Positions 51,814 to 61,683 are shown, counted from the first letter of the stretch. The stretch: DNA of 64,000 nt from Alistipes timonensis JC136 (GCF_900107675.1 NZ_FNRI01000011.1:24829-88828), one strand, 5' to 3'. Numbers and translations are program-made. Notes: generated from the letters alone by a model not told the origin.

Positions 51814-53205
51814 ATGTCTACCAAACAACAAACGCTGAAGGCTCCGATCTCGTTCTCGGGCAAGGGCCTTCATTCGGGCGTGAAAGTAACCATGACCGTC
51901 AATCCCGCCGAAGCCGGCACCGGCATCGTATTCCGCCGCACCGATATCGAGGGACAGCCCATAATCCCCGCCTTGTGCGATCATGTCGTGGACACCTCGC
52001 GCGGCACGACCATCGAAGCCGGCGGCCACCGCGTTTCGACCATCGAACACATCATGTCGGCGCTCTGGACGCTGGGCGTGGACAACGCCATCATAGATAT
52101 CGATGCCCCCGAAACCCCGATCCTCGACGGATCGGCCCGTGAATACGCCCGGGCCGTGGCCGAAACGGGACTGGTGGACCAAGACGCCGAACGCGCGTTC
52201 TACCACGTGACCGAGAAGATGGTCTACACGATCCCCGAAAAGGGCGTGGCGATCATCCTCTACCCCGACGACGAATTTTCCGTCTCGGTGCATGTGGACT
52301 ACAACTCGAAGGTCATCGGCAACCAGTACGCCACCTTCAACCCCGGCGACGATTTCGCCGGCAAGATCGCGCCCTGCCGCACGTTCGTCTTCCTGCACGA
52401 ACTGGAACCGCTGATGAAGATGAACCTCATCAAAGGCGGCGACCTCGACAACGCCATCGTGGTGGTCGAGAATCCCGTGCCCGACGAGCAGCTGGAGAAC
52501 CTCAAAAAGATTTTCGACAAGCCCGACATCGAGATCAAAGCGGGCTACCTGAACAACCTCGAACTGCGCTGCAACAACGAGCTGGCGCGCCACAAACTGC
52601 TCGACCTGCTGGGCGACTTCGCCCTGCTGGGCGTGCGGATCAAAGGCCGCGTCTGGGCCACCCGCCCGGGCCATTTCGCCAACACGGAGTTCATGAAGCA
52701 GCTCAAACACGCCATCCGCAAGGCCGGCGAGAAGCCCCGCTTCACCTACGACTGCCGCAAACCGGCGCTGTACGACATCAACGACATCCGCAAGATGCTG
52801 CCCCACCGTCCGCCGTTCCTGCTGGTGGACCGCATCTTCCACCGCGACGAAACCGACGTGGCGGGCATTAAGAACGTGACGATGAACGAGCCGTTCTTCG
52901 TGGGCCACTTCCCCGAGGAGCCGGTGATGCCGGGCGTGCTGATCGTCGAGGCCATGGCGCAGTGCAGCGGCATTCTGGTGCTGGGCGGCGTGGAAGACCC
53001 CGAGAACTACTCGACGTACTTCATGAAGATCGACGGCGTGAAATTCAAACGCAAAGTCGTGCCGGGCGATACGCTGCAGTTCGAAATCCACCTGCTGGAA
53101 CCCATCCGCCGCGGCGTCGCCGTGGTCGAGGGCAAGGCGTTCGTCGGCGAAACGCTTGCCTGCGAGGCCGTGATGATGGCGCAGGTAGTCAAAAACAAAA
53201 AGTAA
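51814..53205 (+). CDS. lpxC-fabZ: Bifunctional LpxC deacetylase / FabZ dehydratase
   Basis: The 463-residue protein fuses two lipid-pathway enzymes, as in most Bacteroidota. Residues 1 to about 300 are LpxC, the zinc-dependent deacetylase that commits to lipid A synthesis (VSTIEHIMSALW with the metal histidine; PETPILDGSA; later the HKLLDLLGDFALLG block). Residues about 315-463 are FabZ, the 3-hydroxyacyl-ACP dehydratase, with LPHRPPFLLVDRI and GHFPEEPVMPGVLIVEAMAQ carrying the catalytic His and Glu. The fusion ties membrane lipid and lipid A supply together. lpxA follows after 3 nt. Confidence 0.96.
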   Translation: MSTKQQTLKAPISFSGKGLHSGVKVTMTVNPAEAGTGIVFRRTDIEGQPIIPALCDHVVDTSRGTTIEAGGHRVSTIEHIMSALWTLGVDNAIIDIDAPETPILDGSAREYARAVAETGLVDQDAERAFYHVTEKMVYTIPEKGVAIILYPDDEFSVSVHVDYNSKVIGNQYATFNPGDDFAGKIAPCRTFVFLHELEPLMKMNLIKGGDLDNAIVVVENPVPDEQLENLKKIFDKPDIEIKAGYLNNLELRCNNELARHKLLDLLGDFALLGVRIKGRVWATRPGHFANTEFMKQLKHAIRKAGEKPRFTYDCRKPALYDINDIRKMLPHRPPFLLVDRIFHRDETDVAGIKNVTMNEPFFVGHFPEEPVMPGVLIVEAMAQCSGILVLGGVEDPENYSTYFMKIDGVKFKRKVVPGDTLQFEIHLLEPIRRGVAVVEGKAFVGETLACEAVMMAQVVKNKK

Positions 53206-53208
53206 GAC

Positions 53209-54003
53209 ATGATAAGCAACCTTGCCTACATCCACCCCGACGCGAAGATCGGGGCCAATGCCACGGTGGAACCTTTCGCCTATATCGCCGGCGACGTCGT
53301 GATCGGCGACGACTGCTGGATCGGCCCCGGAGCCGTGATCCACGACGGCGCGCGCATCGGCAACCGTTGCCGCATCCACACCGCCGCATCGGTTTCGTGC
53401 CTGCCGCAAGACCTGAAATTCGCCGGTGAAATCACGACCTGCGAGATCGGCGACGACAACGACATCCGCGAGTATGTGACGATCAGCCGCGGAACCGCTT
53501 CGACGGGCACCACGCGCATCGGCTCGAACAACCTGCTGATGGCCTACACGCACGTCGGACACGACTGCATCATCGGTAGCAACTGCGTGATCGCCAACCG
53601 CGTATCACTCGCAGGAGAGGTCCACATCGGCGACTGGGTGGTGATCGGAGGCCATGCCGCCGTACACCAGTGGACCCACATCGGGGCACACTCGATGATC
53701 CAGGGCGGGGCGCTGCTGGGACAGGACCTCCCGCCCTACGTCATCGTGCGCAACGACACGCTGCGCTTCGCGGGCATCAACAAGATCGGACTTTCGCGCC
53801 GCGGCTTCACGCCCGAGCGCATCGCCGAGATCCACGACGCCTGCCGCATCCTCTTCCAGAGCGGCCTGAACTACCTGAACGGCTGCGACGAAGTCGAGAA
53901 GCAGGTTCCGCAAAGTCCCGAACGCGACGCGCTGATCGAATTCATCCGCACCTCGAAGCGCGGAATCATCAAACCCTACGAATCCAAATCGAAAGAGGAG
54001 TAA
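53209..54003 (+). CDS. lpxA: UDP-N-acetylglucosamine acyltransferase LpxA
   Basis: The 264-residue enzyme adds the first 3-hydroxyacyl chain to UDP-GlcNAc in lipid A synthesis. The N-terminal two thirds are hexapeptide repeats forming a left-handed beta helix (IHPDAKIGANATVEPFAYIA, VIGDDCWIGPGAVIHDGA). The catalytic histidine is in THVGHDCIIGSNCVIAN. The helical C-terminal part binds substrate. It follows lpxC/fabZ closely and ends before the promoter of the rimP operon. Confidence 0.96.
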   Translation: MISNLAYIHPDAKIGANATVEPFAYIAGDVVIGDDCWIGPGAVIHDGARIGNRCRIHTAASVSCLPQDLKFAGEITTCEIGDDNDIREYVTISRGTASTGTTRIGSNNLLMAYTHVGHDCIIGSNCVIANRVSLAGEVHIGDWVVIGGHAAVHQWTHIGAHSMIQGGALLGQDLPPYVIVRNDTLRFAGINKIGLSRRGFTPERIAEIHDACRILFQSGLNYLNGCDEVEKQVPQSPERDALIEFIRTSKRGIIKPYESKSKEE

Positions 54004-54018
54004 ATTTTGCCTTTAAAT

Positions 54019-54049
54019 ATTGGTATATCGATTTTTTTCACTATATTTG
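54019..54049 (+). promoter_or_regulatory. Promoter of the rimP-nusA-infB operon
   Basis: ATTG (54019-54022), 19 nt, then TATATTTG (54042-54049). Transcription would start near 54056, leaving a leader of about 70 nt. Confidence 0.7.
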
Positions 54050-54070
54050 CGGTGTCGAAAGACAGATGCA

Positions 54071-54103
54071 GGAGGTAAGGGGACGGTCAGTCCCCTTATT
54101 TTA
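54071..54103 (+). promoter_or_regulatory. Hairpin in the rimP leader
   Basis: GGAGG (54071-54075) is followed by a perfect 8-bp stem AAGGGGAC (54077-54084), loop GGTCA, GTCCCCTT (54090-54097), then ATTTTATA. It resembles a short terminator in the leader and could act as an attenuator or a binding site for an operon product. Confidence 0.5.
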
Positions 54104-54129
54104 TACTTATGCATGAGCTATTCAGCGAT

Positions 54130-54597
54130 ATGACGGATACAAAAAAAATAATCGAAACAGCCCGGCGGCACCTGGAAGGCACGGACCTGTTCGTGGTGGA
54201 GTGCACCGCCACGCCGGGCAACGAGATCGAATTGACGATCGACAGCGACACGTCGGTGGGCATCGACGCCTGCGCGGAACTGAGCCGCGCCGTGGAGGCG
54301 GAACTCGACCGTGAGGAGGAGGATTTCTCGCTGACGGTCATGTCGGCGGGCATCGGATCGGAGTTGCGCAGCCTGCGCCAATACCGCAAACTCGTCGGCC
54401 GGTCGGTGGAGGTGCTGCTCACGAGCGGCATCAAAATACTGGCCAAACTGGACGGGGTGTCGGAAAACGACATCACCCTCTCCTACGAGGAGAAACAGGC
54501 CGTCGAGGGCAAAAAGAAGAAGCAGCTGGTGACGGTCACCCGCACCTACCCTTTCGCCGAGATCAAATCGACGAAGGAGTGGCTGGATTTCAAATAG
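54130..54597 (+). CDS. rimP: Ribosome maturation factor RimP
   Basis: The 155-residue protein is needed for maturation of the 30S ribosomal subunit. It has the N-terminal alpha/beta domain (DLFVVECTATPGNEIELTIDSD, EDFSLTVMSAGIGSELRSLRQY) and a C-terminal SH3-like barrel (GRSVEVLLTSGIKILAKLDGV). I prefer the ATG at 54130 (MTDTKKIIETARRH), which matches the usual RimP N-terminus. An in-frame ATG at 54109 would add seven residues and cannot be excluded. It leads the rimP-nusA-infB operon; nusA starts 30 nt downstream. Confidence 0.9.
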   Translation: MTDTKKIIETARRHLEGTDLFVVECTATPGNEIELTIDSDTSVGIDACAELSRAVEAELDREEEDFSLTVMSAGIGSELRSLRQYRKLVGRSVEVLLTSGIKILAKLDGVSENDITLSYEEKQAVEGKKKKQLVTVTRTYPFAEIKSTKEWLDFK

Positions 54598-54627
54598 GAC
54601 AAAACTAAAAAACAAGATAACGACACA

Positions 54628-55857
54628 ATGGACAATCTCAATCTCATCAGCAACTTTGCCGAGTTCAAAGAGCTGAAGAACATCGACAAATCGACGATGA
54701 TCGGCGTACTGGAGGACGTCTTCCGCCATGCGTTGCAGAAGCAGTATGAAACGGACGAGAATTTCGACGTCATCATCAACCCCGAGAAGGGCGACCTCGA
54801 GATCTGGCGCAACCGCACGGTCGTCGAGGACGGAGCTGTCGAAGACCCCAACACGCAGATCGCCGTGTCGGAGGTGAAGGCCATCGACCCGACCTATGAG
54901 ATCGGCGACGACTATGCCGATGAGATCAAGCTGCAATCGTTCGGACGCCGCGCCGTGTTGTCGCTGCGCCAGAACCTCGCGTCGCGCATCCTCGATCTGG
55001 AGAAAGCCAGCCTCTACGAGAAATACTCGGAGAAGGTCGGCGACATCGTCACGGGCGAGGTGTATCAGGTTTGGAAAAAAGAGGTGCTGATCCTCGACGA
55101 CGAGGAGAACGAACTGATTCTCCCCAAGGCCGAGCAGATACCCAACGACTTCTACCGCAAGGGCGACACCATCAAAGCCATTGTCAAGTCGGTGGAGATG
55201 AACAACAACCAGCCGCGCATCATCCTGTCGCGCACGGCCAACCAGTTCCTCGAGCGGCTGTTCGAGCAGGAGGTTCCCGAAATTTTCGACGGGCTCATCA
55301 CCATCAAGAAGATCGTCCGCATCCCGGGCGAGCGCGCCAAGGTCGCCGTGGAGTCCTACGACGAGCGCATCGACCCGGTGGGAGCCTGCGTCGGCATGAA
55401 GGGTTCGCGCATCTACTCGATCGTCAAGGAGCTCCGCAACGAGAATATCGACGTGGTGAACTACACGGCCAACCCGTCGCTGATGATCCAGCGCTCGCTC
55501 AACCCCGCCAAGGTTTCGTCAATCACCATCGACGAGGAGAAGATGACCGCTTCGGTCTACCTCAAGCCCGACCAGGTGTCGCTGGCCATCGGCAAGGGTG
55601 GTCTCAACATCCGTCTTTCGAAGATGCTTACGGGTTATGACATCGACGTCTACCGGGAGGTTGAAGAGGAAGACGTGGCGCTGACCGAATTCGCCGACGA
55701 GATCGACGGATGGATCATCGACGCCCTGAAGACCGCCGGCTGCGACACCGCCAAGAGCGTGCTGGAACTGTCCGTCGAGGAGGTCGCCGCCCGCGCCGAC
55801 CTCGAGATAGAGCAGGCGCAGAAGGTCGTCGACATCCTGAAGGCCGAGTTCGAATAA
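54628..55857 (+). CDS. nusA: Transcription termination/antitermination factor NusA
   Basis: The 409-residue protein binds RNA polymerase and nascent RNA and controls pausing, termination and antitermination. Its order is an N-terminal polymerase-binding domain (1 to about 125), an S1 domain (about 130-200; GDIVTGEVYQVWKKEVLILD), then two KH domains (about 205-340; CVGMKGSRIYSIVKELRNE and IGKGGLNIRLSKML). A short C-terminal helical region follows. It lacks the long acidic repeats of E. coli NusA, as is normal in this phylum. Confidence 0.96.
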   Translation: MDNLNLISNFAEFKELKNIDKSTMIGVLEDVFRHALQKQYETDENFDVIINPEKGDLEIWRNRTVVEDGAVEDPNTQIAVSEVKAIDPTYEIGDDYADEIKLQSFGRRAVLSLRQNLASRILDLEKASLYEKYSEKVGDIVTGEVYQVWKKEVLILDDEENELILPKAEQIPNDFYRKGDTIKAIVKSVEMNNNQPRIILSRTANQFLERLFEQEVPEIFDGLITIKKIVRIPGERAKVAVESYDERIDPVGACVGMKGSRIYSIVKELRNENIDVVNYTANPSLMIQRSLNPAKVSSITIDEEKMTASVYLKPDQVSLAIGKGGLNIRLSKMLTGYDIDVYREVEEEDVALTEFADEIDGWIIDALKTAGCDTAKSVLELSVEEVAARADLEIEQAQKVVDILKAEFE

Positions 55858-55890
55858 TCCAAACCGCAAAAAAAGAGAAACAGACAAAAT

Positions 55891-58827
55891 ATGGGTAACG
55901 AAAGAAAATTAAGGCTCATTCAGGTTGCAAAGGAGTTCAACGTCGGTCTGAACACGATCACGGATTTCCTGCAGAAGAAGGGCATCAAAAGCGACGGGTC
56001 GCCCAACACACTGGTCGACTCGGACACTTATGCCGTTCTGGAGAAAGAGTTCGGGGCCAACCGCAGCGCTGCCGGCGCACGCGACTCGATCCGTGAACGC
56101 ATCTCCCTGAAGCAGACGACCATTACCCTCGAAGAAGCCAAAAAGCAGGAGCGCGAGGAAGAAAAAGAGGTTGTCATCAAAAGCAATGTCATCAGCGTAA
56201 AGGACGAGATCCAGCAGCCGAAATTCCTCGGCAAGATCGACCTTTCGCCCAAACCCAAGCCCAAGGCCGCACCGGCTCCGCAGCCCAGGGCGGAGGAGGC
56301 CCCGAAGGCTCCCGAAACTCCGAAGCCCGTCGCTCCGGCGCCTGCCCCGGCACCCGAGGTGAAGGCCGAAGCGCCCGCTCCGGCTCCGCAGCCCAAGGCG
56401 GAAACGGCTCCCAAAGCCCCCGAAGCGCCCAAACCGGCGACTCCGGCACCGGCTCCCGAAGTGAAGGCCGAAGCACCCGCTCCGGCTCCGCAGCCCAAGG
56501 CGGAAGCTCCCAAAGCTCCCGAAGCTCCCAAACCGGCAGCTCCGGCCTCCGCTCCCGAAGCGGCCCCCGCTCCGGAAGCCCCGAAGGCCGAGGCTCCGAA
56601 AGATAATATTTTCCGCCCGGAGACCGTGACCCTCACGGGTCCGCAGGTGCTCGGCACGATGGACGTGTCGGGCTTCGTCGCCGGCGGCAAGCACAAGCGC
56701 AAACGTCTCCAAAAGGAGAAGGTCGACGTCAGCAAGGCCCCGAAAGGCAATGCGCAGGGCGGCGGCAACCGCCAGGGACAGGGCGGCCAGAGCGGTCAGA
56801 ACAACCGTCCGGGCGGACAGGGCCAGAACCGCAACGGACAGGGCGGACAGAACAACCAGCCCCGTCCGGGCGAAGGACGCCGCAACAAAGGCAAAAACGC
56901 CCCCAAACCGATCGTGCGCCCCGAAGTGAGCGACGAGGAGGTTTCGAAGCAGGTAAAGGACACCCTGGCGCGCCTGACGGCCAAGGGTTCCAAGAGCAAG
57001 AGTTCGAAATACCGCAAGGACAAGCGCGACGCCGTGGCCGAGCGCATGAACGAGGAATACGAACGCGAGGAAATGGAGCGTTCGACGCTCAAAGTCACGG
57101 AGTTCGTGACCGTCAGCGAGCTGGCTACGATGATGAACGTCCCGCCGACGGAGGTCATCATGGCCTGCATGAACCTCGGACTGATGGTGTCGATCAACCA
57201 GCGTCTCGACGCCGAGGCGCTCGTGGTCGTCGCCGAGGAGTTCGGCTACAAGACCGAATTCGTCTCCGTGGAGATTCAGGAGGCCATCGCCGACGAAAGC
57301 GAGGACAAGGAGGAGGATTTGGTTCCGCGTCCGCCGATCGTGACGGTCATGGGACACGTCGACCACGGTAAGACCTCGCTGCTGGACAACATCCGCAAGA
57401 CCAACGTCATCGAGGGCGAGGCCGGCGGTATCACCCAGCACATCGGAGCTTACAGCGTGGTGCTGAACGGACAGAAGATCACGTTCCTCGACACCCCGGG
57501 CCACGAAGCCTTTACGGCCATGCGTGCGCGCGGCGCCGCTGTCACGGACGTCGCCATCATCATCGTCGCGGCCGACGACAGCGTCATGCCGCAGACCGTC
57601 GAGGCGATCAACCACGCGCAGGCCGCCGGCGTGCCGATGGTCTTCGCCATCAACAAGATCGACAAACCCAACGCCAACCCTGACCACATCAAGGAGCAGC
57701 TCTCGCAGATGAACTACCTCGTGGAGTCGTGGGGCGGTAAATACCAGGACCAGGAGGTCTCGGCCAAAAAGGGCATCAACCTCGACAAACTGCTCGAAAA
57801 GGTGCTGCTGGAAGCCGAGATGCTCGACCTGAAAGCCAATCCCAACAAGAAGGCGCAGGGTACGGTGATCGAGTCGACGCTCGACAAGGGCCGCGGCTAT
57901 GTCTCGACGATCCTGGTGCAGAGCGGAACGCTCCGCGTCGGCGACGTGATCCTCTCGGGAACCTACACGGGCCGCGTGAAAGCCATGTTCAACGAGAACG
58001 GCAAGAAGGTGGAAACGGCAGGTCCCTCGACACCCGTACAGGTGTTGGGCCTGAACGGCGCCCCGCAGGCCGGCGACACGTTCAACGTCATGGACGACGA
58101 CCGCTCGGCGCGCGAGATCGCCAACAAGCGCGAACAGCTGGCCCGCATGCAGGGCATCATGACCCAGAAGCACGTGACGCTCGACGAGATCGGCCGCCGC
58201 ATCGCCATCGGCTCGTTCAAGGAGCTGAACATCATCGTCAAGGGCGACGTGGACGGATCGATCGAGGCTATGTCCGGATCGCTCATCAAACTCTCGAAAG
58301 AGACCGTGCAGGTCAACGTCATCCACGCCGCCGTGGGTCAGATTTCGGAGTCGGACGTCCTGCTGGCCGCCGCTTCGAACGCCATCATCGTCGGCTTCCA
58401 GGTGCGCCCGTCGGCTTCGGCGCGCAGGCTGGCCGAGAAAGAGGAGATCGAAATCCGTCTCTACTCGATCATCTACGACGCCATCAACGACATCAAGGAT
58501 GCCATCGAGGGTATGTTGGAGCCGGTGATGAAGGAGGAGATCGTGGCTTCGGTCGAGGTGCTCGAAATCTTCAAGATCACCAAGGTCGGAACCGTGGCCG
58601 GATGTATGGTCCGCGAAGGCAAGCTGCAGCGATCGACACCGATCCGCGTCATCCGCGACGGTATCGTGATCTACACGGGCAAGCTGGGTTCGCTCAAGCG
58701 CTTCAAGGACGACGTGAAGGAGGTCGTGGTCGGACAGGACTGCGGTCTGAACATCGAATCGTTCAACGACATCCGCGTCGGCGACATCGTCGAGGGCTAC
58801 GAACAGGTAGAAGTGAAACGTAAATAA
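55891..58827 (+). CDS. infB: Translation initiation factor IF-2
   Basis: The 978-residue GTPase brings initiator tRNA to the ribosome. It starts with an IF2_N-type domain (1 to about 55), then a long low-complexity region rich in Pro, Ala, Lys and Glu (about 120-235) and a Gly/Asn/Gln-rich basic part (about 285-345). A second IF2_N domain (about 405-455) precedes the G domain. The G motifs are GHVDHGKT (488-495), DTPGHE and NKID. C-terminal EF-Tu-like domains 2-4 follow. It is the third gene of the rimP operon. Confidence 0.96.
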   Translation: MGNERKLRLIQVAKEFNVGLNTITDFLQKKGIKSDGSPNTLVDSDTYAVLEKEFGANRSAAGARDSIRERISLKQTTITLEEAKKQEREEEKEVVIKSNVISVKDEIQQPKFLGKIDLSPKPKPKAAPAPQPRAEEAPKAPETPKPVAPAPAPAPEVKAEAPAPAPQPKAETAPKAPEAPKPATPAPAPEVKAEAPAPAPQPKAEAPKAPEAPKPAAPASAPEAAPAPEAPKAEAPKDNIFRPETVTLTGPQVLGTMDVSGFVAGGKHKRKRLQKEKVDVSKAPKGNAQGGGNRQGQGGQSGQNNRPGGQGQNRNGQGGQNNQPRPGEGRRNKGKNAPKPIVRPEVSDEEVSKQVKDTLARLTAKGSKSKSSKYRKDKRDAVAERMNEEYEREEMERSTLKVTEFVTVSELATMMNVPPTEVIMACMNLGLMVSINQRLDAEALVVVAEEFGYKTEFVSVEIQEAIADESEDKEEDLVPRPPIVTVMGHVDHGKTSLLDNIRKTNVIEGEAGGITQHIGAYSVVLNGQKITFLDTPGHEAFTAMRARGAAVTDVAIIIVAADDSVMPQTVEAINHAQAAGVPMVFAINKIDKPNANPDHIKEQLSQMNYLVESWGGKYQDQEVSAKKGINLDKLLEKVLLEAEMLDLKANPNKKAQGTVIESTLDKGRGYVSTILVQSGTLRVGDVILSGTYTGRVKAMFNENGKKVETAGPSTPVQVLGLNGAPQAGDTFNVMDDDRSAREIANKREQLARMQGIMTQKHVTLDEIGRRIAIGSFKELNIIVKGDVDGSIEAMSGSLIKLSKETVQVNVIHAAVGQISESDVLLAAASNAIIVGFQVRPSASARRLAEKEEIEIRLYSIIYDAINDIKDAIEGMLEPVMKEEIVASVEVLEIFKITKVGTVAGCMVREGKLQRSTPIRVIRDGIVIYTGKLGSLKRFKDDVKEVVVGQDCGLNIESFNDIRVGDIVEGYEQVEVKRK
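56256..56595 (+). repeat. Proline/alanine repeat region within infB
   Basis: A segment encoding APAPQPKAE followed by PKAPEAPKP recurs about three times. Two copies starting GTGAAGGCCGAAGC at 56359 and 56461 are 102 bp apart and nearly identical. Length changes would stay in frame because the period is a multiple of three. Confidence 0.75.
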
Positions 58828-58867
58828 CACATAAAAAAAATCAACTACTTACAATTTATTGGCAGTA

Positions 58868-60187
58868 ATGACTACTAAACCCATCCATTTCATCACGCCC
58901 GAGGAGGCCGTCAAGGTTATCAAATCGGGAGATCACGTGCATCTGAGCTCGGTGGCATCGGCTCCCCAATGCCTGATCAACGCGATGTGCAGGCGCGGCG
59001 AAGCCGGCGAACTGAAAGACGTGCATATCCACCACCTGCACACCGAGGGCCCGGCGCCTTATGCCGATCCCAAATTCGAGGGCGTGTTCCAGCTCGACTC
59101 GTTCTTCGTGGGCTCGAACGTCCGCAAGGTGACGCAGAGCGGTTATGCCGACTACATTCCCATCTTCCTGAGCGAGACCCAGCGCCTCTACCGCTGCGGC
59201 GCCGTTCCGTGCAACGTGGCTATGATCCAGGTCTGCCCGCCCGACAAGCACGGTTACGTGTCGCTGGGTACGTCGGTCGACGCTACGCTGGCCGCTGTGG
59301 AATGCGCCGACTACGTGATTGCCGTGGTGAACAAATACGTTCCCCGCGCTTTCGGACAGGCGATGATCCCGCTGTCGAAGATCGACCTGTTCGTGCAGGA
59401 CGACACCCCGCTGATCGAGGCCAAGTTCTCGGAGCCTAACGAGGTGGAAACGGCCATCGGACGGAACTGCGCAGCCCTGATCGAAGACGGTGCAACGCTG
59501 CAGATGGGTATCGGAGCCATTCCGAACGCCGTGCTCAGCCAGCTGGGAGGCCACAAGAATCTGGGTATCCACACCGAAATGTTCGCCGACGGCGTGCTGC
59601 CGCTGGTGGAGAAGGGCGTCATCAACGGCGAAGCCAAGAAGACCGACCCGGGCAAGATGGTTTCGACCTTCCTGATGGGTTCGCAGCGCGTCTACGACTT
59701 CATCGACGACAACCCCGGCGTGCTGATGATGGACGTGGGCTATACGAACGATCCCTACATCATTTCGCAGAACGACCGCTTCGTGGCCATCAACTCGGCC
59801 CTGCAGGTCGACCTGACGGGCCAGGTGTGCGCCGACTCGCTGGGCACGAAATTCTGGTCGGGCGTAGGCGGTCAGATCGACTTCGTCTACGGCGCTTCGC
59901 TGTCGAAGGGCGGCAAGGCCATCATCGCCATGCCTTCGATCACCAACAAGGGCGTATCGAAGATCTGCCCGACGCTGCTCGACGGCGCCGGCGTGGTGAC
60001 GACCCGCAACCACATCCACTGGTTCGTAACGGAGTTCGGCGCCGTGGACCTCTACGGCAAGACCCTGCAGGAGCGTGCCCGCCTGCTCATCAGCGTGGCG
60101 CATCCCTCGGCTCGGGAGGAACTCGACCGCGCCGCTTTCGAGCGCTGGGGATCGCACCACCACTACATCAAAGGATACATGGGATAA
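58868..60187 (+). CDS. Acetyl-CoA hydrolase/transferase family CoA-transferase
   Basis: The 439-residue protein belongs to the class I CoA-transferases related to 4-hydroxybutyrate and butyryl-CoA:acetate CoA-transferases. The likely catalytic glutamate is E237 in LGIHTEMFADG. GIGAIPNAV precedes it and FWSGVGGQIDFVYGA with a glycine-rich CoA-binding stretch follows. It moves CoA between short acyl groups in the cytoplasm. Butyrate, propionate and succinate routes are all possible and cannot be told apart here. I start it at the ATG at 58868; an in-frame TTG at 58859 is less likely. It ends at a strong terminator. Confidence 0.87.
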   Translation: MTTKPIHFITPEEAVKVIKSGDHVHLSSVASAPQCLINAMCRRGEAGELKDVHIHHLHTEGPAPYADPKFEGVFQLDSFFVGSNVRKVTQSGYADYIPIFLSETQRLYRCGAVPCNVAMIQVCPPDKHGYVSLGTSVDATLAAVECADYVIAVVNKYVPRAFGQAMIPLSKIDLFVQDDTPLIEAKFSEPNEVETAIGRNCAALIEDGATLQMGIGAIPNAVLSQLGGHKNLGIHTEMFADGVLPLVEKGVINGEAKKTDPGKMVSTFLMGSQRVYDFIDDNPGVLMMDVGYTNDPYIISQNDRFVAINSALQVDLTGQVCADSLGTKFWSGVGGQIDFVYGASLSKGGKAIIAMPSITNKGVSKICPTLLDGAGVVTTRNHIHWFVTEFGAVDLYGKTLQERARLLISVAHPSAREELDRAAFERWGSHHHYIKGYMG

Positions 60188-60205
60188 TAACCCGGAGAAG
60201 ATTCG

Positions 60206-60238
60206 AAGCGCCCTCGTTCTCTGAGGGCGCTTTTTTGT
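60206..60238 (+). terminator. Intrinsic terminator after the CoA-transferase gene
   Basis: A 10-bp stem (60206-60215 with 60223-60232), 7-nt loop, followed by TTTTTTG, 18 nt after the stop. Confidence 0.92.
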
Positions 60239-60347
60239 GCCGTAACGGCACTTTCAGGAAGGCGGAAAGTTTTGCCGGACCAGACGCAATCCGGTTTTGA
60301 ACTCGCTTTTTCTTTTCGTATCTTTATACTATAAAATACACCGACCC

Positions 60348-61586
60348 ATGAAAAGACCGCTCCTCTTCCTCCTGCTCCTCGCCCTCACGGGCTGCGCCGC
60401 CTCCCGCCATGCGGGCAGCTACCCCGCTTCCGCAGCCCCCGGGAAGAAGCAATATGCCGTCATACTCTCGATGGACGCTTTCCGCTGGGATCTCGCAGGC
60501 CGCAGCCACACCCCGACGCTGGATTCGCTGGCGCGGGTCGGCACCTACGCCGAGGTATTCCCGGTCTATCCGTCGAACACCTTTCCGAGCCACTACTCCA
60601 TGGCAACGGGACTCCATCCCGACCACCACGGCGTGGTCAACAACGCCTTTTTCGACAAGATGCAGGGCCGTCAGCTCTCGGTCTTCGACGCCGAAGATGT
60701 CAAAACACCGGGATTCTGGGGCGGTGAACCGATCTGGAACACCGTCGAACGGCAGGGGCTCACGGCCAATATCTTCATGTGGCCCGGCAGCGACGTTCCC
60801 GTGAACGGACGCCAGGCGACGGTCTGGACCCGCTATTCCCCGAAGCCCTCCTACTACGAACGCGCCGACTGGGTGATCGACGCCCTGACGCGCCCCGAAG
60901 CCGAGATTCCGGAGTTGGTGATGTGGTATTTCGAACAGCCTGACGCCGCGATGCACACCTACGGTCCCGAGTCGCCCGAAGCCGTGGCGCAGGCCGAACG
61001 CATCGACTCCGTGCTGCGCTATTTCTTCCGCGAAGTCCGCCGTTCGCCGGTCTTCGACCGCATCAACTTCATCGTCACCGCGGATCATGGCATGGCCGGG
61101 CTCTCGCCCGAGCGCTACCTGAACCTCTACGGTGTGCTCGACTCCACACAGATCGTCCGCACCGTCCCCGGCACCCCATTCGGCATCGAGGTCCGCAGGG
61201 AGTACGTCCGCGAAGCGCTCCGCAGGCTGCGCGCCACGGGCCGCGTCAAAGCCTGGGAACGCGGGAAGATGCCCCGCCGCTTCCACTACGGCCGGCATCC
61301 GTCGCGCCTCACGAACCTGGTCCTGATCCCCGAAACCGGCTGGACCCTCGATTATTCGCCCGCAGACCGCCCGGTCCGGAAACGCGGCACGCACGGTTTC
61401 GACAACGCCGACCGCACGATGCACATGGTCTTTTACGGTACGGGGCCGGCCTTCCGCGAAGGATTCCGCCAACAGTCGTTCCGGAACCAGAACATCTACC
61501 TCATCCTCTGCCGACTGCTGGGCGTCGAACCGGCCCCGAACGACGGCGACTGGCGCGATGTAAAACATATGTTCCGCGAAAAATAG
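60348..61586 (+). CDS. Nucleotide pyrophosphatase/phosphodiesterase family lipoprotein
   Basis: The 412-residue protein starts at the ATG that yields a lipobox (LTGC, C16). It is an alkaline phosphatase-superfamily enzyme of the NPP type. D43 is in ILSMDAFRWD and the nucleophile T78 is in YPSNTFPSHYSMATGLHP. Further metal ligands are in the PDAAMHTYGPES segment and VTADHGMAGL. It probably hydrolyses phosphodiester or pyrophosphate bonds in nucleotides outside the inner membrane. A near-consensus -7 box TATCTTTA (60319-60326) precedes it. The in-frame ATG at 60297 is upstream of that box. Confidence 0.88.
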   Translation: MKRPLLFLLLLALTGCAASRHAGSYPASAAPGKKQYAVILSMDAFRWDLAGRSHTPTLDSLARVGTYAEVFPVYPSNTFPSHYSMATGLHPDHHGVVNNAFFDKMQGRQLSVFDAEDVKTPGFWGGEPIWNTVERQGLTANIFMWPGSDVPVNGRQATVWTRYSPKPSYYERADWVIDALTRPEAEIPELVMWYFEQPDAAMHTYGPESPEAVAQAERIDSVLRYFFREVRRSPVFDRINFIVTADHGMAGLSPERYLNLYGVLDSTQIVRTVPGTPFGIEVRREYVREALRRLRATGRVKAWERGKMPRRFHYGRHPSRLTNLVLIPETGWTLDYSPADRPVRKRGTHGFDNADRTMHMVFYGTGPAFREGFRQQSFRNQNIYLILCRLLGVEPAPNDGDWRDVKHMFREK

Positions 61587-61683
61587 CTCCGGAATCCGGA
61601 TGGGTTCGCATATCTGGCTTCGCCGAAGATACTCCGCCTTAACAAAATCGCAAACAAGTTTGCTTTTGTATTCGGCTTATTCG

